In this document: positions 19,471 through 29,183 of the stretch, piece by piece
How positions within the stretch are numbered: position 1 is the first letter of the stretch
How the letters are laid out: every line of letters begins with the position of its first letter
The notes under the pieces: generated by a model
The model's database searches: none
The model's input: the letters and a program-made list of their open reading frames with translations, nothing else
Told to the model about the DNA's origin: nothing
NCBI GenBank assembly: GCA_021816455.1
Contig: JAKAXU010000017.1
Location: 1 to 55,745 of the forward strand
Reading direction: 5' to 3'
Length of the DNA: 55,745 nucleotides
Origin: Acidobacteriota bacterium
GTDB taxonomy: Bacteria > Acidobacteriota > Terriglobia > Terriglobales > Acidobacteriaceae
Translations under genes and position numbers: made by a program

Positions 19471-20310
19471 ATGCAGACGGCAAAACAGAGTATGCGGCGG
19501 TGGGTGCGGCGTAGATTTGCGTTCCCAGGCGGAGTCTTTCGAGCGTCCCTGCTTCTGGTGCCCCTGATTCTGGCCACGTGCTGGCCGCAAAGCATCGCCC
19601 AGGTCGGCTCCCCAGGTGGCGCAATCGGTTCCGGGCAGGGTCCGCGCGGCGCCGGCATGGGAGCATGGTTGCCCGGTGCCCGGGGCGTGTTCGGAACAGT
19701 AACCGCTGCGAATACATCTTCCTTCACCATCCGGCTGGATAATGGATCGACCTACGCCATTCAATTCAGCGCGAACACTCGCATCCTGCAGCAGCCCGCG
19801 CGTCCTTCGCGCGGCGCGAAGCGCGAAGGCGAGCCGCCTCAGATGCAGTCCATCCAGGCGAGCGCGATCCACCCCGGAGATGCGATCACCGCGATTGGCG
19901 AGGTGGATGACATAGCAAAATCCGTTGGCGCAGTCGCCATTGTCCGGCTCGATCCGCAGCGTGCGGCCGAATTGAAAACCATGGAAGCTAATTATGGAAA
20001 AACCTGGCTGGCCGGGTCGGTGACGGCAATCCAAGGAACGCAGATCACGATCCTCGGTATGGTGGATCGCGTGCCGCATGATGTGAGTGTCGATGAAAAT
20101 ACTTCGTTCCGCCGGTTGCGCGAATCGATCACACTGGCAGACCTGCAACCCGGCGAAGAGATCCGGATTGCAGGTGCCGCCAAGGGCAAAACTTTCGTTG
20201 CAACGGAGATTCGCGTCATGCCTTCCCGACGTCGTAACGGCTCCGGCCGCTCCGCCGCAGGACCGAATACAGGACCGAATACCGGCCCGGCTGCCGGACC
20301 GCCAAGGTAG
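19471..20310 (+). CDS. Secreted DUF5666-type protein
   Basis: 279 residues with an arginine-rich N-region and a signal helix (FRASLLLVPLILATC, cleavage near SIAQ). After a glycine-rich linker come two repeats of the small beta-barrel seen in DUF5666 proteins: GVFGTVTAANTSSFTIRL and AGSVTAIQGTQITILG. The tail is a low-complexity Gly/Pro/Asn repeat (GPNTGPNTGPAAGPP). A ribosome-binding site GAGGCGAGG precedes ATG 19471. It is divergent from egtB across 98 bases, so promoters may be shared. Function unknown. Confidence 0.7.
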   Translation: MQTAKQSMRRWVRRRFAFPGGVFRASLLLVPLILATCWPQSIAQVGSPGGAIGSGQGPRGAGMGAWLPGARGVFGTVTAANTSSFTIRLDNGSTYAIQFSANTRILQQPARPSRGAKREGEPPQMQSIQASAIHPGDAITAIGEVDDIAKSVGAVAIVRLDPQRAAELKTMEANYGKTWLAGSVTAIQGTQITILGMVDRVPHDVSVDENTSFRRLRESITLADLQPGEEIRIAGAAKGKTFVATEIRVMPSRRRNGSGRSAAGPNTGPNTGPAAGPPR

Positions 20311-20394
20311 CTCGTGCTAGCTATAGCGCTTCCGGAACAGCGTCAGAAATCGCACCGAAAGCTCACAGAATCCCGAAAAGTACCTTCAACTCCG

Positions 20395-21717
20395 TCACGC
20401 AACGCCATCCGTTTCGAGCGGCATATTTTCCTGCGCCCACTGCAACGCGTCGATATAAAGTTGCGCCAGAAGTCTGCGGTCCATTCCCAGACGCGCCGCA
20501 ATCTCATCGCATTGCGACCATTCTCCATGCTCGTAACACTCAATCCAGCCAAGCGTGCCTCGCTCCGGATTGCTTGCACCAAGCAGCGCATGACGGATGG
20601 CCACCGGAAGCGGAAGAGAGTTCACCGTGGCTTCCATCGACGAGTTCAGCAGAGCCGGAACCATACTGAGCATTCCCAGCAGATACTGCTCGGTTGCATC
20701 CAGGCCGCGCGGATGGGCGGCCAACTCGCAGAGCCTGGCGCGATGAAAGGCAAGCTGAAGCAGCTCCGGCGGACGATTGCCCAGCATCTCGCCGGCGATA
20801 GCCAGCGTCGCCATCCGTCGGAAGACTGCATCGCCCACCAGTCGCAAAGCCATCTGGATCGAATGAATCTCGTTATGCAATCCATAGAGCGGCGAGTTCA
20901 CAAGCTTGAAAAGCCGCAGCATCAGCGCCGGATCCCGCTTCAGCAGTTCGCTGAGCTTTTGCTGGTCGAGCGGCTCGTCCAGCAGGGAACGCAACAGATC
21001 CAGATGCAGCATGCGGTTCGTCGGTATCGTCCTGTTCTCCACGATGGCCGGGCGCGCAAAAAAATACCCCTGAAACAGGTGAAAACCTTCGCGTTGCAGT
21101 TGATGAAAATCCTCCTCGGTTTCAATCCGCTCGGCAATCAGTCGCGTGGTTGCGTTGCACGTCTTCAGATGCGCCATCAGTTCCGTGCGCGCGACCACAT
21201 CCAGTTGCTCAATGTCCACTTTGATGTAATCGGCCAGGGGCAGAAACGGAATCCACGATTCGGACCAGGCAAAATCATCCAGCGCAAACCGATAACCGCC
21301 CTTGTGCAGCCGCAGACAAGCGGCAAGCAATTCCTCATCCGGCTCCAGCGTCTCCAGCAGCTCCAGCACGGTCTCCTGCGGCGGAAGGACGCGCACCTGC
21401 TCTTCCAGAATCGTCTCGCGCGTGCAGTTGATGAAGGCCGTGTGGCCGCTTGCAAGCGCGCGCAGACCGTGCATGACCGTCTGATCCAGAACGCTGCGTG
21501 TCGCCGCCCCATGATCCCCGCGAAAGCTCGTCTCATGCCCGGCGCGGAAGAGCAGTTCGTACGCATGCACTCTCCCATGCGCATTCATGATCGGCTGCCG
21601 TGCCAGATAATGTGTCTCCCCACGGCCCTCAGCCTTCATCGGTTCCCTTGCCGCCTGCCGCGACGGAAACTCTCCCGCGGTCACGTACCCACCGTTCGGA
21701 TGAGCTTCTGTGTTCAT
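20395..21717 (-). CDS. EAL-HDOD signalling protein (YuxH-like)
   Basis: 440 residues: an EAL domain (about 37-240) followed by a HDOD domain (about 245-420). EAL motifs are partly degenerate: YELLFR replaces EAL, but INCTRE, LDDFAW, KVDI, AERIET and FQGYFFARP remain, so c-di-GMP hydrolysis or binding is possible but not assured. HDOD is a regulatory relative of HD phosphohydrolases. ATG 21717 is preceded by GAGGGA; the upstream extension to 21813 has no protein-like character. It lies 118 bases after fabG on the same strand. Confidence 0.85.
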   Translation of the reverse strand: MNTEAHPNGGYVTAGEFPSRQAAREPMKAEGRGETHYLARQPIMNAHGRVHAYELLFRAGHETSFRGDHGAATRSVLDQTVMHGLRALASGHTAFINCTRETILEEQVRVLPPQETVLELLETLEPDEELLAACLRLHKGGYRFALDDFAWSESWIPFLPLADYIKVDIEQLDVVARTELMAHLKTCNATTRLIAERIETEEDFHQLQREGFHLFQGYFFARPAIVENRTIPTNRMLHLDLLRSLLDEPLDQQKLSELLKRDPALMLRLFKLVNSPLYGLHNEIHSIQMALRLVGDAVFRRMATLAIAGEMLGNRPPELLQLAFHRARLCELAAHPRGLDATEQYLLGMLSMVPALLNSSMEATVNSLPLPVAIRHALLGASNPERGTLGWIECYEHGEWSQCDEIAARLGMDRRLLAQLYIDALQWAQENMPLETDGVA

Positions 21718-21835
21718 GCCAATTCCCTCTAAACGGTCATCGGCAGATTTGCCAGGAACGTGAAGCCTCCTTCCGCAGTCAGCGCTTACGGAAAGCTTTT
21801 CTTTGGACCGCATGAAACAAATTCTGGCTTCGTCT

Positions 21836-22585
21836 TCATCCGCCCATATACATGCCGCCGTTCACGTCCAGCACGTGTCCGGTCACGTACCCTGCGCCTT
21901 CGCTGGCCAGATACGCGACCGCATGCGCAATCTCCGCGTCCGTCCCTGGCCGTCCAAGCGGAATTGACGTCATCATCGACGCGCGCTGCGCCTCGTTCAG
22001 CACTGCCGTCATCGGCGTTTCGATATACCCCGGAGCCACCGCATTCACCGTAATCCCGCGGCTGGCCACTTCCCGCGCCAGCGAGCGCGTCATGCCGATC
22101 ATCGCAGCCTTGCTTGCCGCGTAGTTCACTTGCCCGGCCTGGCCTGTGCGCGCCACCACGCTCGTGATATTGATAATCCGTCCCCAGCGATTTTTCAACA
22201 TCGCGCTCAGCAGCGCCTGGGTCAGCAGAAACGCTCCCGTCACATTGGTCGTCAGCACATCGTCCCAGTCCGCTCGTTTCATTCGCAGCATCAGTCCATC
22301 CCGCGTGATTCCGGCATTATTCACCAGAATCGCGACCGTTCCCAGCCGCTCCAGAACCGCCTTCGCGCAGCTTCGAATCGATTCTTCGCGGGCAATGTCG
22401 AGCGCAAAAAACTCGGCGTGTCCGCCTCCTGCTGCAATCTCCGCCTGAACCTCCGCCAGCCTGCCCTCATTCCGCGCCGCCAACGCGACCGTTGCGCCCT
22501 TCGCCGCCAGCGCCAGCGCACACGCGCGGCCAATCCCCTGCGAAGCTCCCGTCACCAGCGCCACTCGACCCGTCCATCCGCTCAT
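21836..22585 (-). CDS. fabG: 3-oxoacyl-ACP reductase family SDR
   Basis: 249 residues, a classical short-chain dehydrogenase. NAD(P)-binding TGASQGIG lies near the N-terminus, NNAG appears in the middle, and the catalytic Ser (INITSV), Tyr and Lys (VNYAASKAA) are present. IPLGRPGTDAEIAHAVAYLAS and YVTGHVLDVNGGM are strongly FabG-like. The probable role is the NADPH-dependent ketoreduction of fatty-acid elongation. No fabD or acpP is adjacent, so another SDR role cannot be excluded. Confidence 0.85.
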   Translation of the reverse strand: MSGWTGRVALVTGASQGIGRACALALAAKGATVALAARNEGRLAEVQAEIAAGGGHAEFFALDIAREESIRSCAKAVLERLGTVAILVNNAGITRDGLMLRMKRADWDDVLTTNVTGAFLLTQALLSAMLKNRWGRIINITSVVARTGQAGQVNYAASKAAMIGMTRSLAREVASRGITVNAVAPGYIETPMTAVLNEAQRASMMTSIPLGRPGTDAEIAHAVAYLASEGAGYVTGHVLDVNGGMYMGG

Positions 22586-22701
22586 CGTCCGTCCTCAATT
22601 CCCATGGAAAATCGTCTTCTGCATTCGCCTCACGCCGCAGTACCACAACGGCTCCTGCCGATTATAGGATGCTCTGCGGGGATGATTGAAAGCTGCGGGA
22701 A

Positions 22702-25593
22702 TCACTTCTTCCCGGCGATCCAATGATGCGGGCTTTCCGGCGGTCCCAGATCGCTTGGCTTCAGACTTCCCGGCGTCGCCAGCACCAGCCGCTCCATCAC
22801 CAGTCCGGGATCGACCATGGCAACGTGCAGCGTGTGGTAACCGGCCCCGGTCGTCTCGATTGGCACCGTCACGTGACGTGCCTCATCGCTGACCACCCTG
22901 GCCCAGGTCTTCTCGGAGAGATCAGCCAGCGCATCCACAATCTGCGGCGGTTGATCGTCCATCCAGACGGCAAAGCGCAGCCCACGTCCCGGCACAAAAT
23001 TCAGCGACGGCCCCACCGTTACATCCAGAGTCATTCGTCCCGTGTCGAAGAGATACATCCTGTAATCCATCCGCGCCGCCGTCAGCGGAGTCAGCGTGCT
23101 TGCTGCCGTTACCGGAAAAATCGTCATCCCGGAGCGCGTCAGTCCGTAGTCCGGGATGCGTTCCCAGCGCACTTCGCCGGAGGCCACGCGCGAACTGGTG
23201 TCCTCGGCCTCCATCGCGACCACTCCATCGCTCTCCACAAATCCATGCAGCGTCTGCGGAGTCACTTCCCTGGGTGCCACCGCGGTTACGGCAACCTTGT
23301 AGTCCGCGCCATGCCCCGCAGGCTGCGTCTGCTTCACGCGAATCGTTCCGGTCGAGCTTCCCGGCGGCAGATGCGTCCAATCCACAGTCACGCCAATTCG
23401 CTGCTCCGTCGTCACTGCTCCCGCCGCCATGCTCAAGTGAATCCACGGCTGATCGGCGGAAGCCTCGAAGTGGAATGGCTGATCTCCACTGTTGAAAACA
23501 TCCAAAAATCGCCGCTGGCGGGCAAAGTTGTCAAAGCTCAGGGACTGCTTCTGATAGAACGAGGTCGTTCCCTCGGCCAGCACGCGCATCCGTGCCTCCG
23601 GCCACAGTTGCACCTCGCTTACCGCCGGCATCACGTTCACCGGCGGCTCCTGCCACCACGTATAACCCAGATGCGTCTGGTCCATCATGTGATTCCACTT
23701 GCCGCCTGCTGTCTCGTGGTTATAGCGGTGGCGGATCGCCGCGTCTTCGGCAAAAAGCGCTCGCGCCTGATCCGCCAGAGCATTCGTGCTCGCGCGTCCT
23801 TCCACTGCGTAGAGACGGTTCCTTCCCGCCGTGATGTACAGCCGTGTCACCGTTCCGGAGGCCAGAATCGGATGCAGCACCAGCTCGAAGTAAGCGTCCT
23901 GTTCGTTCGCGGGCAGTTGCCTGCCGAGCGCCGTGGCCCGCTCTTCCAGCCTCTTCCACTGCTCTTCCACACGATCCGCTTCCTCGTAATTCGTAAGACT
24001 GAAGGTTGTCGGATCGATCAGCTCCGGCTTCCGCCAGCCGTTCATCTTCGTGTATTCGGCCATCATCGACGCAATCGCATTCGCGTGCTCCGGGCCAAAC
24101 TCCCGCGCCGCCCACTCGCGCGTAAACTCCATCAGATCGTCCTTGCCCCAGCGCCCGGGATCGCGCGCGTAGCTCAAGAAAAATTCGATCGGAAACTCCA
24201 TCGGCTTCAGGTCGCCCACGTTCACCACCCAGATGCGCGTCGCCCCGTACTCCACCGCCAGATGCATCTGCTCCCAGACCTTCGGAATCGGGTTCGTATT
24301 CAGCCACTTGTAGTTCCGCGGATCGCCCACGTAATCAAAGTGGTAGTAGATGCCCGCGCCGCCGGAGCGCGCGCGTTCCGCCTGCGTCGGCAGTCGCCGG
24401 ATGTTGCCCCAGTTGTCGTCGCTCCACAGCAGCGTCACGTCGTCCGGCACGCGCATGCCGCTTTCGTAGTAGCCCTGCACTTCCTTGTAAAGCGCCCAGA
24501 CCTTCGGATCGGCTTGGAGCGTCGGCGTCGAGTGCGCCGCCAGAATCGCGCGCTGGTCGGCCACAATCTTTTCCAGAAGCGCGATATTCTGTCCGCCCGT
24601 CATCGGCATATCGCCATCCCCGCGCATGCCCAGGGTCACCGTGCTTTCGTAGTTCCCGTTCCGCTCGATGCCCTCGGTCCAGAACCTGCGCAGTTCCGGG
24701 CCGTTGGTCACATAATTCCAGGCACCAACCCCGTGCCGTTTCCACTCCTGCTGCGCGCGCAGCATCGGCTCGTGATGCGATGTCCCCATCACAATGCCGT
24801 ACATATCCGCCAGTTTCGGATTCTCCGGGTCATCCTCGTTGAACGCGCTGCCCCACATCGCAGGCCACAGATAATTGGCATGCAGCCGCAGCAGCAGTTC
24901 AAAGACATGCACATAAAACCGGTGGTTATATCCGCCGTAACGCTCATTCACCCACCCCGTCAGGGCCGGTGCCTCATCGTTCAGAAAGATGCCGCGATAG
25001 CGCACCGCAGGCTCGCCGGAGATGTGCGCGCCCGGCAGCACATACAGCGCGTCATGGCGGCGTACCGGAACGTCGGCCCACCAGTACCAGGGCGAAACGC
25101 CAATCTGCTCCGACAGGTCATACATCCCATAGATCGTCCCGCGTTTGTCGCTGCCTGCAATCACCAGCGCGCGCCGCACGCCCGGCAACGGATCGTCCAC
25201 AACCTCGGTCAGCGTCGCCTCCCACTTGCCTGCAATCGCCGTTACGTCGATCTTGTGCGTGCGCACCAGTCCATCGATCAGTGCGCTGTGGCCGAGTGTT
25301 CCAATCAGCACCGCATCCGCTGATTGTCCGCTCTGCCACGCTTTCGCCCCAGTCTCCAGCGCCGGCGTCAGCCCGGTCACGCGGTGAATATCTTCTCGGA
25401 AATCACCTGCCGCGCGCAGCACTCCCGCATAATCGCTTCCATCCAGCAGCAGCGTCGCCGCATGCCCTTTCGCCGCCAGCGGAAAGCTTTCTCCCGCCGA
25501 TTGAAAGGCAACCATCTTCGGCTGTCCCAGTCCCAGGGCAAGCGTCGCGGTCATCCCGCACGCCATCAGTGCGCTAATCGAATGCATCTTCAT
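22702..25593 (-). CDS. Secreted GH115 alpha-glucuronidase
   Basis: 963 residues with a signal peptide (about 1-25). The family pattern of GH115 xylan alpha-1,2-glucuronidases is clear: GTIYGMYDLSEQIGVSPWYWWADVPV, YRGIFLNDE, YLWPAMWGSAFNEDDP, GIVMGTSHHEPMLRAQQEW, LGMRGDGD, LLWSDDNWGN and YHFDYVGDPRNYKW. It removes glucuronosyl side chains from xylan outside the cytoplasm. The C-terminal third is a beta-rich accessory region. It follows the GH20 gene by 57 bases on the same strand, suggesting a small plant or microbial polysaccharide-degradation operon. Confidence 0.92.
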   Translation of the reverse strand: MKMHSISALMACGMTATLALGLGQPKMVAFQSAGESFPLAAKGHAATLLLDGSDYAGVLRAAGDFREDIHRVTGLTPALETGAKAWQSGQSADAVLIGTLGHSALIDGLVRTHKIDVTAIAGKWEATLTEVVDDPLPGVRRALVIAGSDKRGTIYGMYDLSEQIGVSPWYWWADVPVRRHDALYVLPGAHISGEPAVRYRGIFLNDEAPALTGWVNERYGGYNHRFYVHVFELLLRLHANYLWPAMWGSAFNEDDPENPKLADMYGIVMGTSHHEPMLRAQQEWKRHGVGAWNYVTNGPELRRFWTEGIERNGNYESTVTLGMRGDGDMPMTGGQNIALLEKIVADQRAILAAHSTPTLQADPKVWALYKEVQGYYESGMRVPDDVTLLWSDDNWGNIRRLPTQAERARSGGAGIYYHFDYVGDPRNYKWLNTNPIPKVWEQMHLAVEYGATRIWVVNVGDLKPMEFPIEFFLSYARDPGRWGKDDLMEFTREWAAREFGPEHANAIASMMAEYTKMNGWRKPELIDPTTFSLTNYEEADRVEEQWKRLEERATALGRQLPANEQDAYFELVLHPILASGTVTRLYITAGRNRLYAVEGRASTNALADQARALFAEDAAIRHRYNHETAGGKWNHMMDQTHLGYTWWQEPPVNVMPAVSEVQLWPEARMRVLAEGTTSFYQKQSLSFDNFARQRRFLDVFNSGDQPFHFEASADQPWIHLSMAAGAVTTEQRIGVTVDWTHLPPGSSTGTIRVKQTQPAGHGADYKVAVTAVAPREVTPQTLHGFVESDGVVAMEAEDTSSRVASGEVRWERIPDYGLTRSGMTIFPVTAASTLTPLTAARMDYRMYLFDTGRMTLDVTVGPSLNFVPGRGLRFAVWMDDQPPQIVDALADLSEKTWARVVSDEARHVTVPIETTGAGYHTLHVAMVDPGLVMERLVLATPGSLKPSDLGPPESPHHWIAGKK

Positions 25594-25650
25594 CGCGCAC
25601 TCTTTCTATCAGCTAAATCGATGTAATGCAAGCCGCGCGCACCAACGGAT

Positions 25651-27714
25651 TCAATGCGTCGTGCTTCCCTGCGCCGTCGCTTCCACCAGCGCGCGCACCG
25701 GCGCAACGATCGGCAGAATCAACACCGCCTGCGGCGCTTCGGCTGCCTTCAGCTCGCTCTCCCATTCCGCTGCCATCTCTGGCGTCGAGTGCTGGCCGCT
25801 TTCGATCAGGAGCATGGCATCCAACCCGATTCCCGCCACACGGCTCAACGTCGCAGAGACTGGCGCAAGCTCCGCCGTCAGCGCTGAGCGCCCAAGCGTC
25901 GGCGCAAGCTTTTGTGCATTGCCGCGCCACTCCGTCAGCATCGCGCGCGCATGCTCCCAATCTGCCCGCGTCGCCGTGCCCACGGCGATGCGCGCAGCCA
26001 CTTCCGCAAATCGCCGCGCCGCCTCGCTCTCCGGCGGAATCGCGTCCACCAGATGATTCAGCGGCGTGTAGGTGTAGGACGGTCGCAATCCGCCCCGCTG
26101 ATAACCCTGCGGCGGCTCGACCACCGATGCCAACACGCGCAGCGCGCTCGGATTCGACTCGCCGCTCATATTCTCCAGCATCGACTCGGTGATCGCGCGC
26201 GGATTGATTCCCCAGTCCGCAAGGCGCGTGCTGAAAAGGTCCAGCCGACGATACATGCTTTCTTCATCGCGCACATCGGCTGGCGACCACAGCCGCTCGG
26301 CGATCGCCGCCATGCGCGGCCAGATGCGCGTATCGATGGTTTGCCCATCCACATACTCGCTCCATATCGCGGCTTCGCCTCCAAGAATATTTGCCCTCTG
26401 CGCTGCGGTCAGCTTGTCGGCGATTCCCGCCAGCGGATCCACTCCGTAGTGCTCTCCCGCACTCTGATTCAGGTCCAGGTAATATCCCGTCGAAAGCAGT
26501 GCGCGATACCCGCGCTGTGCCGCGTTCAGCAGGGACTCCCGCCCGCGCCACGACTGGATCACCACCTGCTTCGGCGTATCCGGCTGCAGAACCTCATCCC
26601 AGCCCTCCATGATCTTGCCGTGCGCCGCCACCAGCCTTTCCACGCGCGCGGTGAAGTACGCCTGCAGCCCCGCATTGTCCTTCAGATGATGCAGCCGAAT
26701 GAACTGCTGAATTCGCGGATTCGCATCCCATTCCTTGCCGTTGCATTCATCGCCGCCAATGTGAAAGTACGCATCCGGAAACAGCGCCGTCATCTCACCC
26801 AGGAAGCGATTCAGAAAAACATACGTGCTCTCGCGCGTCGGATCGATCGCTCCATCCAGAACGCCAAAGGTATCCGCAATGCTGTACGGTCCTTTTGCGC
26901 TGCCCAGTTGCGGATACCCCACCAGCCAACTCGTCGCATGCGCCGGCATGTCAAACTCCGGCACCACCCGGATGCCGCGTTCTCGCGCATACGCGATCAC
27001 CTCGCGAATCTGCACCTGCGTGTAGTACTGTCCGTTCGAGCCTTTGCCCTGCAACAGTGGATACGCCCTGCTCTCGGCGCGGAACCCCTGATCGTCCGAC
27101 AGGTGCCAGTGAAAGACATTCAGCTTCACCGCCTCCATCGCATCCAGATTCTGCAGAATCACCGGCAGCGGAATGAAGTGCCGCGACGAGTCGATCATCA
27201 GTCCGCGCCACGGAAACCGCGGATGATCGTCGATCACCGCATCTGGAACCACCACGCCCTGCGGCGTCTCCTCCACCATCTGCAAAAACGTCTGTAGCCC
27301 ACGCAGCACGCCCAGCGGATTCTGCGCGGACAACGTCGCTTCCTGCCCGTCGATCGCAAGCTGATAGCTCTCGTCTTCGCCCAGCCTCTGCACCGGCGCG
27401 CTGGCCCTTTCGGTATGGATCATCAGACGAGCTCCACCGGCCTCCAGGCCAAACAGAATCCCTGTCTCCGCCGACAGCCGCTGCAGAAACCGATCCCGCG
27501 CATGTACCAGTCGCGGCTCTGTATATCCGGTCAACTGCACCGTGAAACGGCCATCCAGAGCCATCGCTCCAGGCTGCATCCGGATGCTCGACGGCGCCGG
27601 TAGAGTCGTTCCGCTCTCGGCAGGGGTCGCGGTTGTCTGGGCTGGCGCAGTCAAGGTTGTCAGCGCGCTGGCAATCATCATCAAGGCAGGAAGGGTACGC
27701 ATACGGGTCGGCAT
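25651..27714 (-). CDS. Secreted GH20 beta-N-acetylhexosaminidase
   Basis: 687 residues with a signal peptide ending near PAQT (about 26). A GH20b N-terminal domain precedes the catalytic barrel: WRGLMIDSSRHF, VFHWHLSDDQGFR and the acid pair Asp322-Glu323 in FHIGGDECNG, as used in substrate-assisted catalysis. It would release terminal N-acetylglucosamine or galactosamine from chitin fragments, glycans or peptidoglycan-derived sugars. A C-terminal extension of about 150 residues is helical and unassigned. ATG 27702 (Met5) is an alternative start. Confidence 0.93.
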   Translation of the reverse strand: MPTRMRTLPALMMIASALTTLTAPAQTTATPAESGTTLPAPSSIRMQPGAMALDGRFTVQLTGYTEPRLVHARDRFLQRLSAETGILFGLEAGGARLMIHTERASAPVQRLGEDESYQLAIDGQEATLSAQNPLGVLRGLQTFLQMVEETPQGVVVPDAVIDDHPRFPWRGLMIDSSRHFIPLPVILQNLDAMEAVKLNVFHWHLSDDQGFRAESRAYPLLQGKGSNGQYYTQVQIREVIAYARERGIRVVPEFDMPAHATSWLVGYPQLGSAKGPYSIADTFGVLDGAIDPTRESTYVFLNRFLGEMTALFPDAYFHIGGDECNGKEWDANPRIQQFIRLHHLKDNAGLQAYFTARVERLVAAHGKIMEGWDEVLQPDTPKQVVIQSWRGRESLLNAAQRGYRALLSTGYYLDLNQSAGEHYGVDPLAGIADKLTAAQRANILGGEAAIWSEYVDGQTIDTRIWPRMAAIAERLWSPADVRDEESMYRRLDLFSTRLADWGINPRAITESMLENMSGESNPSALRVLASVVEPPQGYQRGGLRPSYTYTPLNHLVDAIPPESEAARRFAEVAARIAVGTATRADWEHARAMLTEWRGNAQKLAPTLGRSALTAELAPVSATLSRVAGIGLDAMLLIESGQHSTPEMAAEWESELKAAEAPQAVLILPIVAPVRALVEATAQGSTTH

Positions 27715-27724
27715 CCATGGCTCC

Positions 27725-27758
27725 GGCTGCGCAGCGCAGCCCTGGGTTTCAGCCCGGG
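27725..27758. repeat. Palindromic pair in the GH20-aminotransferase gap
   Basis: GGCTGCGC and GCGCAGCC flank a single base (27725-27741), followed directly by CCCTGGG ... CCCGGG (27740-27758). It resembles REP-type intergenic palindromes. It lies between the stop of the aminotransferase gene and the start of the GH20 gene. No second copy was found in the window. Confidence 0.45.
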
Positions 27759-27821
27759 CAAAGCCGCGCGAACAACTCAGCCTGTATCTTAACTGGCTAC
27801 GCCGCTGGAACCGGCTACGAC

Positions 27822-28991
27822 TTACCGCACAAACGCTTTCAGCGCTTCCACCGCAGCTTCAATCTCCGCCACCGGCAATGCGTAGCCGAAGCGCAGATGA
27901 CCCTCTCCCTGTGCGCCGAAGACCGATCCGGGAATCGTCGCGATATGCGCCTTGTCCAGCAGAATCTCAGCGGCCGTCCGGCTGATGCGGTGAATCTTCT
28001 CCACATTCGGAAACGCGTAAAATGCTCCCGCAGGCGGCTCGCATTCAAGACCCACTGCATTCAGTCCATCCACCAGCAGATCGCGTCGCTTCCGATACTC
28101 CGCCAGACGCGCCTTGTGCTCCTGCTCCGGAGTCTCCAGCGCTGCCAGCATCGCATACTGCACCGGCGTCGGCACTCCGTTGGTCGAGTACAGCACAATC
28201 TTGCGCAGCGCCGTCATGAACGGCTCCTGTGCCACTGCGTAGCCCCCGCGCCAGCCCGTCATCGCATAACTCTTCGAGAAGGTGAAGCAGGTGATCGTTC
28301 GCTTCGCCATGCCGGGCAGCGAAGCAATCGAGAAATGTTCTCCCTCATAGACCAGGTCTTCGTACGCTTCGTCGGCAATCACCACCAGATTTCGCGCTCG
28401 CGCAAACGCCGCCACTTCTTCCGCCTCCGCGCGGGTAAAGACCACTCCCGATGGATTCTGCGGCGTGTTGTAGTAGATGGCCCGCGTCTGCGGCGTGGAA
28501 AACTGCTCCAGCGTCGCCGTAATTCCACTCCGTCGCGCCGTCGACGTCGGCACCGGCAGCGGCCGCGCCTGCGCGCCGCGCACCAGATCTCCGATCGGCG
28601 TCCAATACGGCGAAAAAACCAGTGCGTCGTCTCCCGGATCCAGCACCGCCTGAAATGCCGCATACAGCGCCTGCGATCCGCCGACCGTCGCGATCACCTG
28701 ATCGACCGTCACAGGGATTCGATTTTTTGCGCTTACCTTCGCCGCCAGCGCCTCGCGCAGCGGAGCAATCCCCGAAGACGGCGCGTAGTGCGTCTGGTTC
28801 TGCACCAGCGCCGTCACTGCCGCAAACTTGATCGCGTCCGGAGTCTCAAAGTATGGCTCGCCCCCATGCAGCGCATGCACCTGCATGCCGCTCGCCCGCA
28901 GCGCCATCACCTTGTTGCGAATCTGTACGATGTCGGAAAATCCCACTTCATCCAGGCGGTGCGCCAGTCGCAGTTCGGTGCCAGTGGCCAT
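27822..28991 (-). CDS. Pyridoxal-phosphate aminotransferase, class I/II
   Basis: 389 residues of the aspartate aminotransferase superfamily. PLP-site landmarks are YNTPQNPSGVVF, VVIADEAYEDLVYEGE and the Schiff-base lysine in FTFSKSYAMTGWRGGY, with a late arginine in LRFGYALP. It transfers an amino group between an amino acid and a 2-oxo acid in the cytosol. The substrate is not readable; aspartate-type is likely. A 7-bp inverted repeat (CCGCTAT/ATAGCGG, 29018-29040) lies just upstream of the start and may be an operator or leader hairpin. Confidence 0.88.
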   Translation of the reverse strand: MATGTELRLAHRLDEVGFSDIVQIRNKVMALRASGMQVHALHGGEPYFETPDAIKFAAVTALVQNQTHYAPSSGIAPLREALAAKVSAKNRIPVTVDQVIATVGGSQALYAAFQAVLDPGDDALVFSPYWTPIGDLVRGAQARPLPVPTSTARRSGITATLEQFSTPQTRAIYYNTPQNPSGVVFTRAEAEEVAAFARARNLVVIADEAYEDLVYEGEHFSIASLPGMAKRTITCFTFSKSYAMTGWRGGYAVAQEPFMTALRKIVLYSTNGVPTPVQYAMLAALETPEQEHKARLAEYRKRRDLLVDGLNAVGLECEPPAGAFYAFPNVEKIHRISRTAAEILLDKAHIATIPGSVFGAQGEGHLRFGYALPVAEIEAAVEALKAFVR

Positions 28992-29183
28992 CGTAAGATC
29001 CTATCCCCGCAGAATTGCCGCTATTGACTCAGCATAGCGGATGACAAGCCAACACCCAAGCAAATTCCCGCGCACACACCGGACCGGTCCCAACACCCAT
29101 TCCGCTTCGTCGTCTCGTCAACGAACCACCGCTCTCAGGGGCAGACTCTCAGACGTTATCCTTGAAGCTGGAGGTTGTTTTTC

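Noticed and set aside
22723..25323. Long plus-strand open frame opposite the GH115 gene
   Set aside because: Composition is Arg/His-rich, with no recognisable motif, and it mirrors a confident GH115 coding frame on the other strand. Similar shadows lie opposite the glucan synthase, the TonB receptor and the reductase.
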